NCBI GenBank assembly: GCA_009760855.2
Contig: WPIO01000129.1
Coordinates: 126,001-186,000, forward strand
From: Cristatella mucedo
Taxonomy: Eukaryota > Bryozoa > Phylactolaemata > Cristatellidae
Direction: 5' to 3'
Length of the DNA: 60,000 nucleotides
Position numbers and translations under genes: made by a program. Positions within the stretch are counted from its first letter, which is position 1, and every line of letters starts with the position of its first letter. This document shows positions 11,393 to 23,957 of this stretch, piece after piece. The notes under the pieces are model-generated. The model made no database searches. It was not told the origin of the DNA and was given only the letters and a program-made list of their open reading frames with translations.

Positions 11393-12089
11393 TTAACCTC
11401 TATTTTCTACTACGACGAGACAAAAGTGCTGGGTTGCGAAAAGTTTAATGGTGTTACAACTCTGACGGATAAGAATTGTTAGTTTGTGGCATTTGCTTTT
11501 CCGATAAACGAGTTCCGTCACCATCTCTCAATCGACAAGACAAACTACTAGATGGCTGTGATGCACAAGTGTTTAATGTATTATACTGAAAGCTTAACCG
11601 AATAGGCACGTTCTTAAGATTATGATTACGCTTCTTTGACGAAAAAGACTAACGTTCTTTTGTTTAAAGAAGTCTAAATCTAAAAATGCATTGATCTGCC
11701 TCACTTAGATTACTTCATCTCTTATATGCCATTTAAAGTTGTTTTTTAAGAAACATCACGAAATTTTTCCTGGTTATATCTACATACCAATGAGCATGAT
11801 TTGTGTTAAAATGTACAGTGTCGACATTTAAAGATTTAGAATGGGTTATTGGTAACACAGATTAGAACAATAAGCATTTGTATATGGTATAGTTCGCCAA
11901 AATAACAAACTGCCTTCTAGACACTTAAAAATTGCTTTAAAGGAAGCACGTTCGCATGCTAAGTGGTAGCATGTTCAACGATGACAACCATAACCTGGTA
12001 ATGGGTGACTTACACTAGTTTAGCGTACAAGTATGGCTTATTAGCAGCCCATGCATTATGAGTTTACAAAGTACAAATGAAATTGACCC

Positions 12090-13450
12090 CTCACATGTTG
12101 TGATACACGGATGCATTTTAAAAATTGTTTTTAATTTGGCATGCTTGACTGTGGAAGTGACGTTTTCGTCTGCACTGTGAACTGACACCTATATTTCATG
12201 AATATTCTATGCGTGATATGCTGGCTCAGCTGATTTTGAGCGTTAGCTTTTTCAATATCTGAATCACTTATGGTATGCCCATCACAATTAATTTGATTGT
12301 ATCGTCAATCATTTTAAGAATGTTTCCGAAATTCCTTAAATCCATGTGTGGATGTCATCTGTACATGCAGAGATGGAGTATATAGAATTCCACTTGGTGG
12401 AGTGCTGGGAGGAATCAGAGCAAAGGTACAACTGAATTTCATTAACATAGAAATGAAAGCCCAGATTGGGCTTGGAAATGAGATCGGCAAGAGATGGATT
12501 ATAAACCACGAACATACCAGGACCAAGCCGTATCCCTGTGGTAACCAATATTTTGGAGGCTCCTCCAATGGCCTTTGTCCATTCACATCCCGGCTCTGGA
12601 GTCTCTGAAGTTATATAGGACCTGAATTTTTGCACTGCAGTGCCAACGATTCTACTGACAGATGAAAGGTTTTTAAAAAGGACAAGGTTATCGATAGTAT
12701 CAAAAGCTTCAATATGTCGAGCAAAAGATTAGGCATACATTGTTAAGTCTGGATTCTTAAGGAGGTTATTATAAACCCGAAGCAATGCTGCCCCTGTGCA
12801 GTGCGTAGCACTAAAACCAGACTAGAACTTATTTGCAACGTTTGAAGTTTCCTCGATACAAGTTCAGCTGGTTTGCTGCCACTCACTCACGTGTCTTTCT
12901 ATAGGAACAGTACTAATGAGACTACGTAAATAGGCTAAGCTCACTTGGGCTAGATATGTTTCTTGAGTAGTGAGCTTGCAACCGCCTTTAAAGGTGCTTG
13001 GACATGACCTGAGGCTAACAATATATTCGGGATGTCAGCTCTTCGCGGCAGCAGGAAATCAACACACCATACAAGCAGAGCAGTAGTAACAGTATCCAGA
13101 GGGCGAGCTGCCTTCTAGGATTAGGGCATAAACTTCAGGACGAGGTCATTACTAACTTCCCTGAATGTTTTGGATGTGAATTGAGGTGCTGCCTGGAATA
13201 GAGGGACTTGGTTCTGATCGGGATTCTGCATCTTGTGGATCGACTTCATGATCTTGTATATCGTTTTGACAAGGAAGCTAGAGAAGCCATGAGATAGATC
13301 ACCACTGGGATAACTAGGTAAAGAGCTAGCATTGGAGCGACTATGGAGATTGCTGAGTGTCAACATCCGCATTCTTTGATTGTGCATATGTGAATCTGTT
13401 GTTTTTCATTGTGCATCTGTACACACTAGCTTAACTAACGGGCAGATTTC
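12090..13450 (-). mobile_element. Old antisense L2-type LINE, RT region
   Basis: Degraded minus-strand RT sequence parallel to the 22.2-23.4 kb copy: tccatgtgtggatgtcatct, gcaaaggtacaactgaattt, ccagactagaacttatttgc, gacatgacctgaggctaaca, ggataactaggtaaagagct. The minus-strand frames at 12314-12635 and 13121-13387 are remnants, with many stops and frameshifts. The 3' tail is missing on the left. Confidence 0.8.
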
Positions 13451-16400
13451 TAGCCGCAGGCGTATCTAATGCAGTGGCTAGAGTGGTAGACCTTGCAGCT
13501 CAAAGCGTTAAGCGTTTAGATGACGATAGAAACGTAATCCCGTACGATCTACGGTTAAATAATAAACTGATAAACTTGAAATTGGTTTTAGCTGTATATG
13601 TTTCCTTATACGGTGTTCATAAAAATGATTGTGTTTTTGAAGAATTCTGCAATTCACAAGAAATGCCTGTAAGCTCTCCCAGTATGACGTGGCAATATCA
13701 TGTATGTTAAACATATAGATAATTTACTTGTAATTATGTCTACGCTGATTATTATTAATCTGGCCTAAAATAGCTTCATGATAGTTGGGCAATAGTATCA
13801 TAGTTTTGTATATTGTCGACAAACGATGTTTGCTTGGACAAGAAACATATTTATTAGTTCATCCAACGTCATTTAGAAAAAGGTTAGGACCTTATTTCAC
13901 CTGTGGAGATTGAAGTTATAGTAAAATAATAGCAACACAAGTAGCATGCCATTGTATTGCTAAAATGTAATACTTTTGTACATTTAAACTGAAATTCTCA
14001 CGATAAATAAAGCTAAATATGAAAGTTTCAAGTATAGCATTGTGGCGTTTAAATTGTTTAGTCAGGATTGATATAGACATATTTTTGCTAATGCCATAAG
14101 CCTCAGAGTACAAATGATATTTATAACAAAAAACATAAAAGCATCACGGACTCTTGCTATAGAAATTTCGTGTGGCCAGCTCCTAGTTTTGTTCAGGCAG
14201 ATGCTATGTAATATATTAACCTGTCATGTGCGGCATTCAGCTCATTGCTTTCAACCATTGCACAAAAGTAGGCCAAAGTTCAATATAAAGTTCTAGAAAT
14301 GATTGTAAAGTAGTGAAGAAGTGTAATTATATCTAGATCCTCAGTCAGCATTAAAATGCATTTCTTCCAGTCGAAAGGTTTAGTTCTAGTTTGGCATGCG
14401 CCTCACTTAAGTACGGTCCGCCTATGGGCACTTCATGAGTTAGAACTCTCTAAACCGATGTAGAAAAGGTTGACATCATAAACCGCTCTAGTCTCAAAAT
14501 CTTAGGAGAGTACCCAGCAATCACCATAGGGACGAAAATAGATGCAGCAAACATCAGCTCTATTCAAATGGGTACAAATGCTTAGCAACGACCCTATGCT
14601 ATTCCCCAAGCCTCCTACATTTTGAAGCCATAGGAAGCGCCTTAACGGTGGCAGCAGCTAAGCAAAAGTGATAATGGCTGATCATCACCATTCGCACTTG
14701 TGCGATTTGGCAACAATATCCAACTGATACCGCCTGTAAGCCATGGGAAGGGCGGGCGGTTGCAATTCCGAATTCGGCACTGGCTTTAGAGCTTATTTAA
14801 GCTCTAGGCTGCAGAGCCGTTGGTGTACGTCCCAGTCCCTGTTAATCGGCAGTAACCCGCTAACTGAAATCGAATAAACGTGCCCCGGCGTTTTGGCTAG
14901 GGATTTTTAATCTGTTAAGGTACAAACATTATCGTCTCTGCCACGTTCTTGCTGCTGTCAGCCAACCTGGGTGCGTTAGTACATAGCGTGCTAGTAACTA
15001 GTTGGGATACGTGCTTCAGGCGTCCCCAGTATTTATCAAAATCGGGTGAGCCGAGCCACTCCGAGAGTGCATCCTAGTTATGACCGGACGTGGAAGACAA
15101 ATATCAAGTTTATAGCGGCCACATCGGCTGGTTAGTGCTACCCAAATAGTTATTACTTGGTACTCCGGGATAATAATGGCTAGAAGTCGGTAGCATGTTA
15201 GTTAAAGGGCTAGATGCAAGATGGCACACAAGCTGAAATACGCCGTATTCCATTCCGATGCTCTCGAGGCTCTTTTGCCAGAAAGTTGTTTTACTACCTT
15301 TGGGTTGGTACTCAACACTACCAGTCGCTTTGGATGTGAAATTGTAAACCTAATCCACTGTCGCTTTTGGCTGCTACTACGCTTCGCTGTTGGCCGAATA
15401 CCTCCTTGCACGTGAAATGCGCATTCATGCCACTAGTTGGGTTACGTAGTTCTGGCTTCGAGGTATTAGTCGGGCGTCAGCAATGAATTGCACCTTTACT
15501 AGCTTTATTTTGGCAGCCTGGTTCGGCCCTAAAGCTGAAGCTGGTACGCAAAGTGTTTAGTGACCGGTGTCCGGAAGTAGCTGATAACTGTTAAGGACCC
15601 TTACCATTTTCTTTTGCTAATGTTATTGCTTGTAACTACGTTGGTTAGCACTTGGCATTGGAAAGTAAATTCGTGATTGATGTGGCATATTTACACTGCT
15701 AGACGCCAAGTTTAGGAACAGTCAACAGCTGCTTGCTTGGCGAACATTTAAAAAAAATGGATGGCTGAACTGGAAAAAAGTTTGAAACAGTGCTCGAACA
15801 AAATTGATCGAACTGGGGAACAGTTGTAACCTGACACGAATTCATAAAATATGCTTAACCGGGGGGGGAATTATGAGCCAGTATTGGTGGCAGTGAGTTG
15901 CATGGCATCATTAAGACGAAAAATTATAGAGACTGTTTATATCCTAATGGCAGAATTATGGAATTATATCAACGTTTTAGGAAAAACCTAATCATTTATA
16001 AAGTAAATATCACAGCTAACGAATAGTCTGCTGAGATTAATGCTCAGACTGATTTATGGTTGAAACCTTAAGTTTGCTGACGTTGAAAATAGGATTGAAT
16101 TCAAAACCGTTAATCTAGGCATTGCTCTTCAGAGCTGCCGTGTTCAATTACCATTGCCCTCCAACTTGCATTTACGGTCTGCTCCTACGAGATTCCAACA
16201 GATCTGGGAGGCTTCACGGTTATTTGCAGCTCCAGGGCGGATGCAAGAGCAATTATAGCCCTACGCTTGTTGCCTAGTTCTGCCCAGAGTCGATGATGCC
16301 ATGCACTATTGGTAGCAATGTATTCGAGTAAAAGCTCCAGAGTCCTGAAGCCTGGTGAGCATGTAACGCTCGTTAACAAATATGCTCAGCACTCAGTGTC

Positions 16401-18690
16401 AGTTAGCCATCTTCATAATAACACCAATGTCGCCGAACTGTCTACGGTGTGATATGCACATGCACCTCAAGAAATAAGAGTAAACAGATTTGGACTGATG
16501 CTTAGGAAGTGTGACGGCTTTTACATCCGCGTCAGGCGTCAATCACAGCTACATTACACACGAGATGCCAGTACCGCCAGCAGACCAATGCATGCACTGA
16601 ACAAATCGATCGCTTAACGGGCTTTGTGGTCATTTTTCACTAAATCAACGACTGAAATGAATGCCCCAGATTAGATGATAGCATAGAAGGTCAGTTTCAA
16701 TTTACGCCCGACGTCGGCTCATTATTGCAAATAGAGGATCATGGATTTGCGCCGTTTTTTACACGGTTTAAACGAATCACGAGCTGAAGATCGTGAACTC
16801 CCACGGATTTTACTAATTGAAGCAGTCAATACCGTGGCATTGCTGCGTAGCTCGATCACTCAAAGAAACATTGCACGATAGGCATGCACTAATGTGTGTC
16901 ATTTCAGCAATGCAAGTACCTTGTCAATAAAACCATGGAGCATTTAATCATGCCACATTTCCCATGCCGTATGTGCTGACAAGCTATACACAAAAAACTA
17001 CACCAGCCCCTGCAATCAATCTCAAGCCAGTCAAATATATTGGTCTGACTTCAGTAGCAACCGTCTGACACATGGTATGCCTATATTAGTGTATATATAC
17101 TGTGCCTGCCAATGAAAGAACACTAGAGGTCGTAGAAAGGAACGACGATTGGGGAGCCCAGCTAAAAGAGATGACAAATTGTGTAGCCTCTGTGCTTTAC
17201 TGGCCGGTTTTGGTTACAACCCTGGCGAAGGGTTTACCTTTTGAAGACTGTGGCAAGTGAACATAAGCCCTATTTCAGTTGATTTAACGGGTAATTTTGC
17301 TTAATGTACAGATAGCAGTTATGAAGCCATTTCCTTTCACCGATACCATGGTAAAACGAGTTACAGGATCCCGACGGGAAAAATTAAAGGCTGTCAATAT
17401 TCTGCCTGAACCTGTGGGTTCAAGTCTTTTCCAAAGGGGATCGCCGGCCTCAATAAGTGGAAGGTTCCGATCAGGTATAGCAGGCATTCTATTAGTGGTA
17501 GCTTGCGATGCTCAATGGCTGTAAACTGCCACTTCGTTCGGTACGTAGAAATGCAATAGCGACTTTTTCCCCACTGCATCTCTTGTTTCCTGTGAACAAA
17601 ATTTAGTTGAGCGAAGCGTCTTGAGCTGCTTTTGTAAATAGTTTCGTGTTCAGCTGCAATAGCCTAAGCAGGTATAGCAAACGTTAATCTGAAAAATTGC
17701 CGTCGTTACACCTTCATAGAGACAGATCACTAGGTTCACAATAAAGGCTAGTGGTAAGCAGTACATCCAGTTATTTCTTTACTATGTCGATAAGGTTATG
17801 AAAAATATGTTGCGCAATCCACACTCTCATATAAATTGGTTATCGTTTCCTAACATATTCCAATGCTGCGCATAATAAGTAAGCGAAAAGCCAGGTCTTT
17901 TGGTTATATATCTATTGTTAATGCAAATATCGTATTTTTCAGCTAGGCAAACCGATTAAGCTTAACAAAAAGCTCTACCATTGAGACTCGTTAGGTGTGG
18001 AGATTAAAGCCCGCCTCAACTATGTGCTTGATATACACTCTGCAATACTTCAAGAGTTGAAGATTTGGTACCTTGAAGAACAGTTGATACAATTCTGATG
18101 TTCACCATCAGCTCTAACTTGGCATGAAATAAACACGGACTGCTTTTCTTGGATTTGTTCTCAGGACTTGCAAATTGGGCTTTGGACCCAAACTAATATA
18201 TTTATTCACAATAAATTTCAGCTCCAGCCGCTTTTCACAGAGAGAAATAGCTTTTAATATCTCGTAAGGGACCTCCACTTGGGATTTGGTGGGTAATTTG
18301 GATGGCCCAATGAGGATACCAACTGCAAAGTGGCTACTGCCTCTGGTGACGTTAAGGGGCAGACGGCGGTGCAACGCCGACGGCACGGTAGCCCAGCGCA
18401 AATCCGTGCATTGGCGACGTCTGCAGGAACGTCCATCAACCAAAAACGGCTAGCAGTTGTTGGGCTGGTTCGGAACGACTGAAGGCTCGAGTCATTGACG
18501 TACAAATGTATTAATAAACATAGGAGCTACCGGGGAGCAATAGGACGAGAAAAGGAGAGGAGAAGATTAGTGGAAGAGAAAGGCGTAGGAAAACAGTGAA
18601 GAGAAGGGAAAAAGCTAGATTTCACTATTGGCCGCCAGTCGACTTGGAGTGCCTTGAATGGCTTTAGCCGTCGCGGTTTGGGTTAACAAA
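13451..18690. other. Unrecognised 5-kb region, partly GC-richer
   Basis: From about 14.4 to 18.5 kb the base composition is visibly richer in G+C than the flanks, and short frames lie on both strands (15202-15415, 16185-16379, 17284-17524, 18114-18505), often antisense overlaps. None shows a motif that I can name. A decayed large transposon or LTR element is possible, but there are no RT, integrase or transposase signatures. Confidence 0.4.
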
Positions 18691-18697
18691 AGTGCTC

Positions 18698-19226
18698 GTT
18701 GTTGGAGCCAGTAGACTTGTAGCTGGTGCCAGCTCACTGGTTGCTGGAGCCAGTAGACTGGTTGTTGGAGCCAGTAGACTTGTAGCTGGTGCCAGCTCAC
18801 TGGTTGCTGGAGCCAGTAGACTTGTTGTTGGAGCCAGTAGACTTGTAGCTGGTGCCAGCTCACTGGTTGCTGGAGCCAGTAGACTGGTTGTTGGAGCCAG
18901 TAGACTTGTAGCTGGTGCCAGCTCACTGGTTGCTGGAGCCAGTAGACTTGTTGTTGGAGCCAGTAGACTTGTAGCTGGTGCCAGCTCACTGGTTGCTGGA
19001 GCCAGTAGACTGGTTGTTGGAGCCAGTAGACTTGTAGCTGGTGCCAGCTCACTGGTTGTTGGAGCCAGTAGACTGGTTGTTGGAGCCAGTAGACTTGTAG
19101 CTGGTGCCAGCTCACTGCTTGTTGGAGCCAGTAGACTTGTTGTTGGAGCCAGTAGACTTGTAGCTGGTGCCAGCTCACTGGTTGTTGGAGCCAGTAGACT
19201 TGTTGTTGGAGCCAATAGACTTGTTG
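18698..19226. repeat. Hierarchical minisatellite: 21-bp monomer, 63-bp unit, 126-bp super-unit
   Basis: About 25 monomers of 21 bp in the order GTTGTTGGAGCCAGTAGACT-type, GTAGCTGGTGCCAGCTCACT-type and GTTGCTGGAGCCAGTAGACT-type give a 63-bp unit. The last base of the third monomer alternates G/T between successive units, giving a 126-bp period. Because the period is a multiple of 3 and lacks stops in several frames, long repetitive frames exist on both strands (18692-19252 +; 18615-19442 and 18664-19215 -). I do not call these proteins. Confidence 0.95.
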
Positions 19227-19399
19227 GTGAGTCGCTGTATCCACTACGATGACAGTTCCTATGGGGGGGCTCTCACTGTGCTCCTCAGACCTAATACTAA
19301 GTTTTCCATTACGAATTACAAGTGTGTCGAGTTCAACCAAAAAGGCAACAGCTAGTGTAAAACTGTTTGACATCCGGTGTAAAAAGCCAACGGATTTTG

Positions 19400-19865
19400 A
19401 TGCTTGCACGATGGGAGTAGCTTGCCCTGCCAAATCGTGCACTGATTATAATAATCCCTCCATCTTCGACACTGTAGTTCGTATGTATGTATTGTGTGCA
19501 GGCTCCTCTGATAAGCCACTGGTAAGCTGTTAGAAGCACCACCGAGAGGGACCGGTGCACAGCTGTGGTCCGCCTGTGATGTGGTATGGACACAGGCCGG
19601 TAGCCAGCTGGTGGCCAGATGGTGGATTCACCATCAGGGTCGGCCGGTGCACTGTTGTGGTCGATGAGTCATCGGAGTCGACCAGGGGACGGGAGTCGTG
19701 TGAGAGCAGGGGCCGACTAGAGCCGTGTGCTCTTCGGCTCCGTGAGTTAGTAATAAACTGTTGGTGTTGGGAATCGGTTGTCTCTCTGCTACCTCAGGTA
19801 TCAACCAATCAGACCCGGCTTCTGGAGCTAAATACTCTTATTAGCTCCAGCTAGTAGATGCGTGT
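19400..19865 (+). repeat. Dispersed LTR-like repeat, copy 1
   Basis: GGAGTAGCTTGCCCTGCC near 19410 and tcaaccaatcagacccggct near 19800, followed by gagctaaatactcttattag, recur in the same order in reverse complement at 28545-28740. An AATAAACTGTTGG at about 19751 looks like a polyadenylation signal of the kind found in LTRs. No terminal boundaries or coding domain could be set. Confidence 0.55.
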
Positions 19866-19869
19866 GTTT

Positions 19870-21284
19870 TTCATATTTCAAACCCCATCCGTGGATTTCC
19901 TTATTATGTGAGTGCATTAATAGTATATCCATGCTTGGTAAGGTCAGCTAACAGCTCATTAAACACAGCCTGGGACGATTCCAATAGAAGCTCTGATCAA
20001 ATTCTTCAATTTTAGAGTTCCTGCTAGTAATGAATCAGCTGATTTGCTATTTTCAGAAGACCTTAGTGCATCAGTACAAAAAAGATTTTAACAGCATTTT
20101 AGGTAGTTATTTAGATTGTAAGCTGCTGCAAGCCATTTCGATCTGAGAAGTTTACTTCGTATCGATTGTTAGGCGGGTTTTTTATCTCATCAATTTCAAT
20201 TAAGCTTTAGATAGCTTAAGCCCTTAACTTGCATTTAAATTCATCTCTATCTGTGCAGGTTTCATAGGTTGTCGGTAAAGCAGCCGAATCTAAAATCTGT
20301 TAGTCCATCCTACTGTTTTAATAAAAGTTAGGAATATTCTTAGCCACCCAACATGAGACAACATCCTTATCTTTGGCATAATAAGATATGGTGGCAAGTT
20401 TTTAAAGAGGTCTAATCAAACAACTCAGGCTAACTATCATAAATTAGTCATCTAACGGGACACGTAAATTTTAATTCTGCCATTACAGTCACTCTGCATC
20501 ATAAGAAATATTTACAAAGCTAATTCTCGTGATCTAGTGGCCAGCTTAGTATGTCTAATTAATTTAAGTGTAGTATTTCACAGTGTATCGCTGGAAAATT
20601 TGCCGTCATCCAGAATCGAATGTCCATAATGCTATTATAGCACAGAAACCAATTAAGTTTTGAATGACAAGTACAGTTTGGTAAAACTGAAATAGTAATA
20701 ATTCATCATCTCACATTTAATATCATAACTACAGACTAGTATTGTAAAAATCTGGCTATTTATTGCAGGAGAAATTCGGATTACAATTTAATGCAAAAGG
20801 TGACAACCAAGCAACAGAGGGATGTGTGAGATTTTGTGGTTACATATTTGAAGAAGACCGCAATCGAGGACACATTCGACCAAGGAATTTTGCACTGCTC
20901 AAGCTATGTACATACAATAAGCAAACTGGGAATATCTCAAGCGTTTTCAAATGCTATAATTTCTGTAAAAAAAAATAAAGAAAATAATTTCAGCTTTCAT
21001 TTGAGATTATATGCATCGTGCTTAGACAGCAAAATGCCTTGCAGCAAAACGTGTATGCCTGCATTCACCTGCATAACCAGTTCGTGCTAAGACGATAGCT
21101 TAAATTTATGGACTAAGCTTGGGCCAGCCTTAAAGCACGAGCACATTACTAGAAGACTAGAAGGATATACCATTTATTAGAACGATTTGCAACACATGCC
21201 AAAGGATAATTAATATGCATAAACATATATAAATGATGTATCTATAGATGTATATATATGTATGTATATATATATATATATACG
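19870..21284. other. No recognisable gene; short TA tract at the right edge
   Basis: AT-rich. The frames at 20763-21090 are short and overlapping, with no motif. A (TA)n/TATG tract lies at about 21236-21282. Confidence 0.4.
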
Positions 21285-21500
21285 ACGGTACGATGCTTGG
21301 CCTGATGGGGGAGTATATCTGAGAGATAGGCAGGAGCCAAAAAATAAAGTGACATAAAGGGAGTGATAAAACCTTGAATTAAATCCGTTGCTTGACTGGT
21401 AGGCAGTGCAGGTCGGCGAGAAATGGAGTAGTGTGGCAACTGCGACTCTCACGAAAGACAAGCCTAGCTGCAGAGTTTTGCACCAGCTGCAATCGCCTGA

Positions 21501-22013
21501 TAATAATAATATTGCACTTGATAAAGCGCCCTCAGAGAACTTAATCTCTTTCTAGGCGCTTTACATTGCCTGCAAAGTGATACGCAATAGAATAGTAAGT
21601 AAAATCATGCTTGAAAAACAAACAAAATGAATAACATGGTTAGGGGTTACATGCACTGGGTCAGCATGCAAATGTGGTTAGTGGCAGCATGAACAGTTTC
21701 AGCACGCATAAGCACATCGAGGACGAATCACAAGGACCCACTAAATGCTGTCCTAAATAGGTATGTTTTTAAGTTTCTTTTAAATGTGGTCAGGTCAGGG
21801 GATATTCTGATGCAGGTCGGGAGGGAGTTCCAGGCTGTGGGAGCATACGAGCTAAATGCACGGTCTCCAAAGGATTTAAGGTTTGTACGAGGTATTTCTA
21901 GACTGTTGGATTCCGAAAAGCGAGTGGTACGATGCTTTGCCTGATGGGGTAGTATATCTGAAAGATAGGCTGGAGCCATAGAATGAAGAGACCTAAAAGT
22001 GAGCGACAAAACC
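21501..22013 (-). mobile_element. Young 5'-truncated L2 inserted in the outer L2
   Basis: It starts with a TAATAATAATATT tail directly after outer sequence CAATCGCCTGA and ends at GAGCGACAAAACC, where the outer copy resumes with GCACATGCAGG. By eye it differs from the 49.1-kb copy at about five positions in roughly 510 bp. Confidence 0.9.
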
Positions 22014-22216
22014 GCACATGCAGGTAGGCCAGCAAGCCATGAGTTGCAGAAGTCGAGACGAGATGTCACGAATGCATGGACCAGCTGAGATGTGGTATCC
22101 TTATCTAAACAAGCCAGCATTTTAGCAATGTTGTGAAGCTGAAAATAGGCAGATTTGACTGTGGAGCTGATGTGGTCGTCTAACGAGAGGTCGCTGTAGA
22201 ATATGACACCTAGGTT

Positions 22217-23955
22217 TCAAGCCGGTTCAATTGGAGATATGATAGCACAGCCAATTTTGAGCGACAGCCTTTCCAATTTAGAAATCACACAGGGTTTGCC
22301 CATTACTAGTAAGTTTGTTTTATCGTCATTTAGTTCGAGAAAAGTTGCTGCCATCCATGTGTGGATATCATCAATACATGCCGCAAGTGAGGTGAGAGAA
22401 TTTGAGGTGCTCGAAAGCTGGGAGGGATCAAAGCAAAGGTACAACTGAGTGTCATCCGCATAGCAGTGAAAGCCTAGATTGTGATTGGTAATCACATCAG
22501 CAAGAGGGAGAGTATAAACCGTGAAAAAACCGGACCTAGCACGGAGCCCTAGGGTACCCCATATTTCAGAGGTACCTCAGATGATGTGTGTCTATTCCCA
22601 TCAATACCCTGGAGTCTCCCACTGAGATAGGTCCTCAACCACTGCATAGCAGCGCCAGTGATGCCTACGTGAGTTGAGAAGCGTTCTAGAAGAACTTTGT
22701 GATCGATGGTATCAAAAGGTGCCGAAAAATTAAGCCCAACAAACACAGATACTCTACCCATGTCTGCATTCCTAAGTAGGTCGCTGTATACCTTAAGCAA
22801 TGCTAACATTGCAGAGTTATTAACTCTAAAGCCAGACTGGAATTTACTAGCAAGGCGTGAGGTTTCGATATATGAGTTTAGCTGGTCCGCCACGACCCGT
22901 TTCAGTTTCTTTGATAGGGAAGGTAGAAGGGAGACTGGGCGGTAGTTGCTAAAGTTCTTTTGGTCTAGTGTTGATTTCTTGAGAAGTGGCCTGACTACAG
23001 CTTTTCTGAAAGGTGCAGTGGCATGACCTGAGGCTAATGACATATTAATGATATTTATTATGCATGGCAGCAGCTGATCAATGCAAAGTATGAGCAGGAC
23101 AGTGGGAATAGGGTCCAGAGGACTTTTTGTCTTCTTTGATTGATATACGAGCTTCAGGACTATATCACTAGTGACCTGCTTAAATGCGGACATTGAGATG
23201 CAACCAGGAATCGGGTTAAGCATTCTAGTGGAGAAGTTGTCACCACAGGGATGGATTCCCTGATCTTTTCTATATTTTGCACAAAGAATCGAGAGAAGCG
23301 ATCGGCTAGGTCATGACAAGGATCATCAGGTAAGGAGCTAACCTGGGAGTGGTTGAGGCGATGGTTTATCGTCGACGTCAGCATTTTTTTATTTGTGTAC
23401 TTGTGATTCAACAATGTTTTTATAAAAGCTAGACTCGGCCTTTGCTAGGATCGATTGGTACGACCTACAGTAGTCTTCGTAGGCCTATCGATGGACAGAC
23501 AGTTCAGATCTTTTGTATGATTTTTCAAGCTTTGGCTTAGTAGACTTGGCTAGTTTAATGTCTGTGGTAAACCATTGGCCGTCTGGGCGGGGGCTCACAG
23601 TGCACTTTGTCAGAGGGGCAAACTCGTCCAGCGTGTCAGCTAGTGTCGTGTTGTAGCTATCTACCAATGATGACAGATCTGAGAGAGGACTGAGCAGCAG
23701 AGGTGAAGCAGATATTCTCACACGGACAGCATCGATGTCAAGGGTTTTGAGGTTTCGTGATTCACAGGTTATTTTAGAGGAGGACGTGGGCAAACACTGT
23801 AGATGTAATGAGATCTGCATGTGGTCAGATAAGCAGGATTTGTCGATAATTGGTGATGACAAAGTGCTGTGGTAGGAGAAAATCAGGTCGATTGTGTGAC
23901 ACTTGATATGAGTAGGGCCATGCACATGAGCCACAAGAGAAAATGAGTCAGTCAT
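22217..23955 (-). pseudogene. L2-type LINE polyprotein remnant: endonuclease end and reverse transcriptase
   Basis: Frames 23955-23485, 23414-23160, 23223-22549 and 22495-22217 cover consecutive parts of one protein. RT blocks visible: FRKAVVRPLLKK, NYRPVSLLPSLSKK, FQSGFR, FSAPFDTIDH, LRTYLSGR, VPQG (stop nearby) and CYADDTQLYL. The catalytic YADD box is intact, but the first Asp of motif A (normally DLSAAFD) reads Asn (LNFSAPFD). Frameshifts between the frames and this substitution make the copy dead. Confidence 0.85.
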
Positions 23956-23957
23956 TC

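Larger units (their letters stand above)
9346..12089. other. AT-rich stretch without recognisable genes
   Basis: About 2.7 kb with no coding signature, no L2 homology and two GA tracts. It is the longest plain AT-rich unique-looking segment in the window. Confidence 0.5.
21286..23957 (-). mobile_element. Long antisense L2-type LINE (outer copy)
   Basis: The longest copy in the window. On the minus strand it carries the endonuclease C-terminus (HVHGPTHIKCHTIDLIFSYH at 23.88-23.94 kb), the linker (CTVSPRPDGQWFTTDIKLA) and the RT, then the RT C-terminus at 21.29-21.50 kb. It is split by a 5'-truncated second L2 at 21501-22013. The 5' part ends exactly at the large octanucleotide array; the 3' UTR is missing at the left, where a TA tract begins. 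Confidence 0.9.

Noticed and set aside
13470-13515. Box A-like stretch TGGCTAGAGTGGTAGA just after an L2 fragment
   Set aside because: No box B or acceptor stem follows within tRNA distance; possibly the head of another truncated SINE but not supportable.
18615-19442. Long repeat-protein frames on both strands (183-275 residues)
   Set aside because: All arise from a stop-free 21-bp minisatellite. Both strands are open, no signal or domain flanks them, and no splice context was seen.
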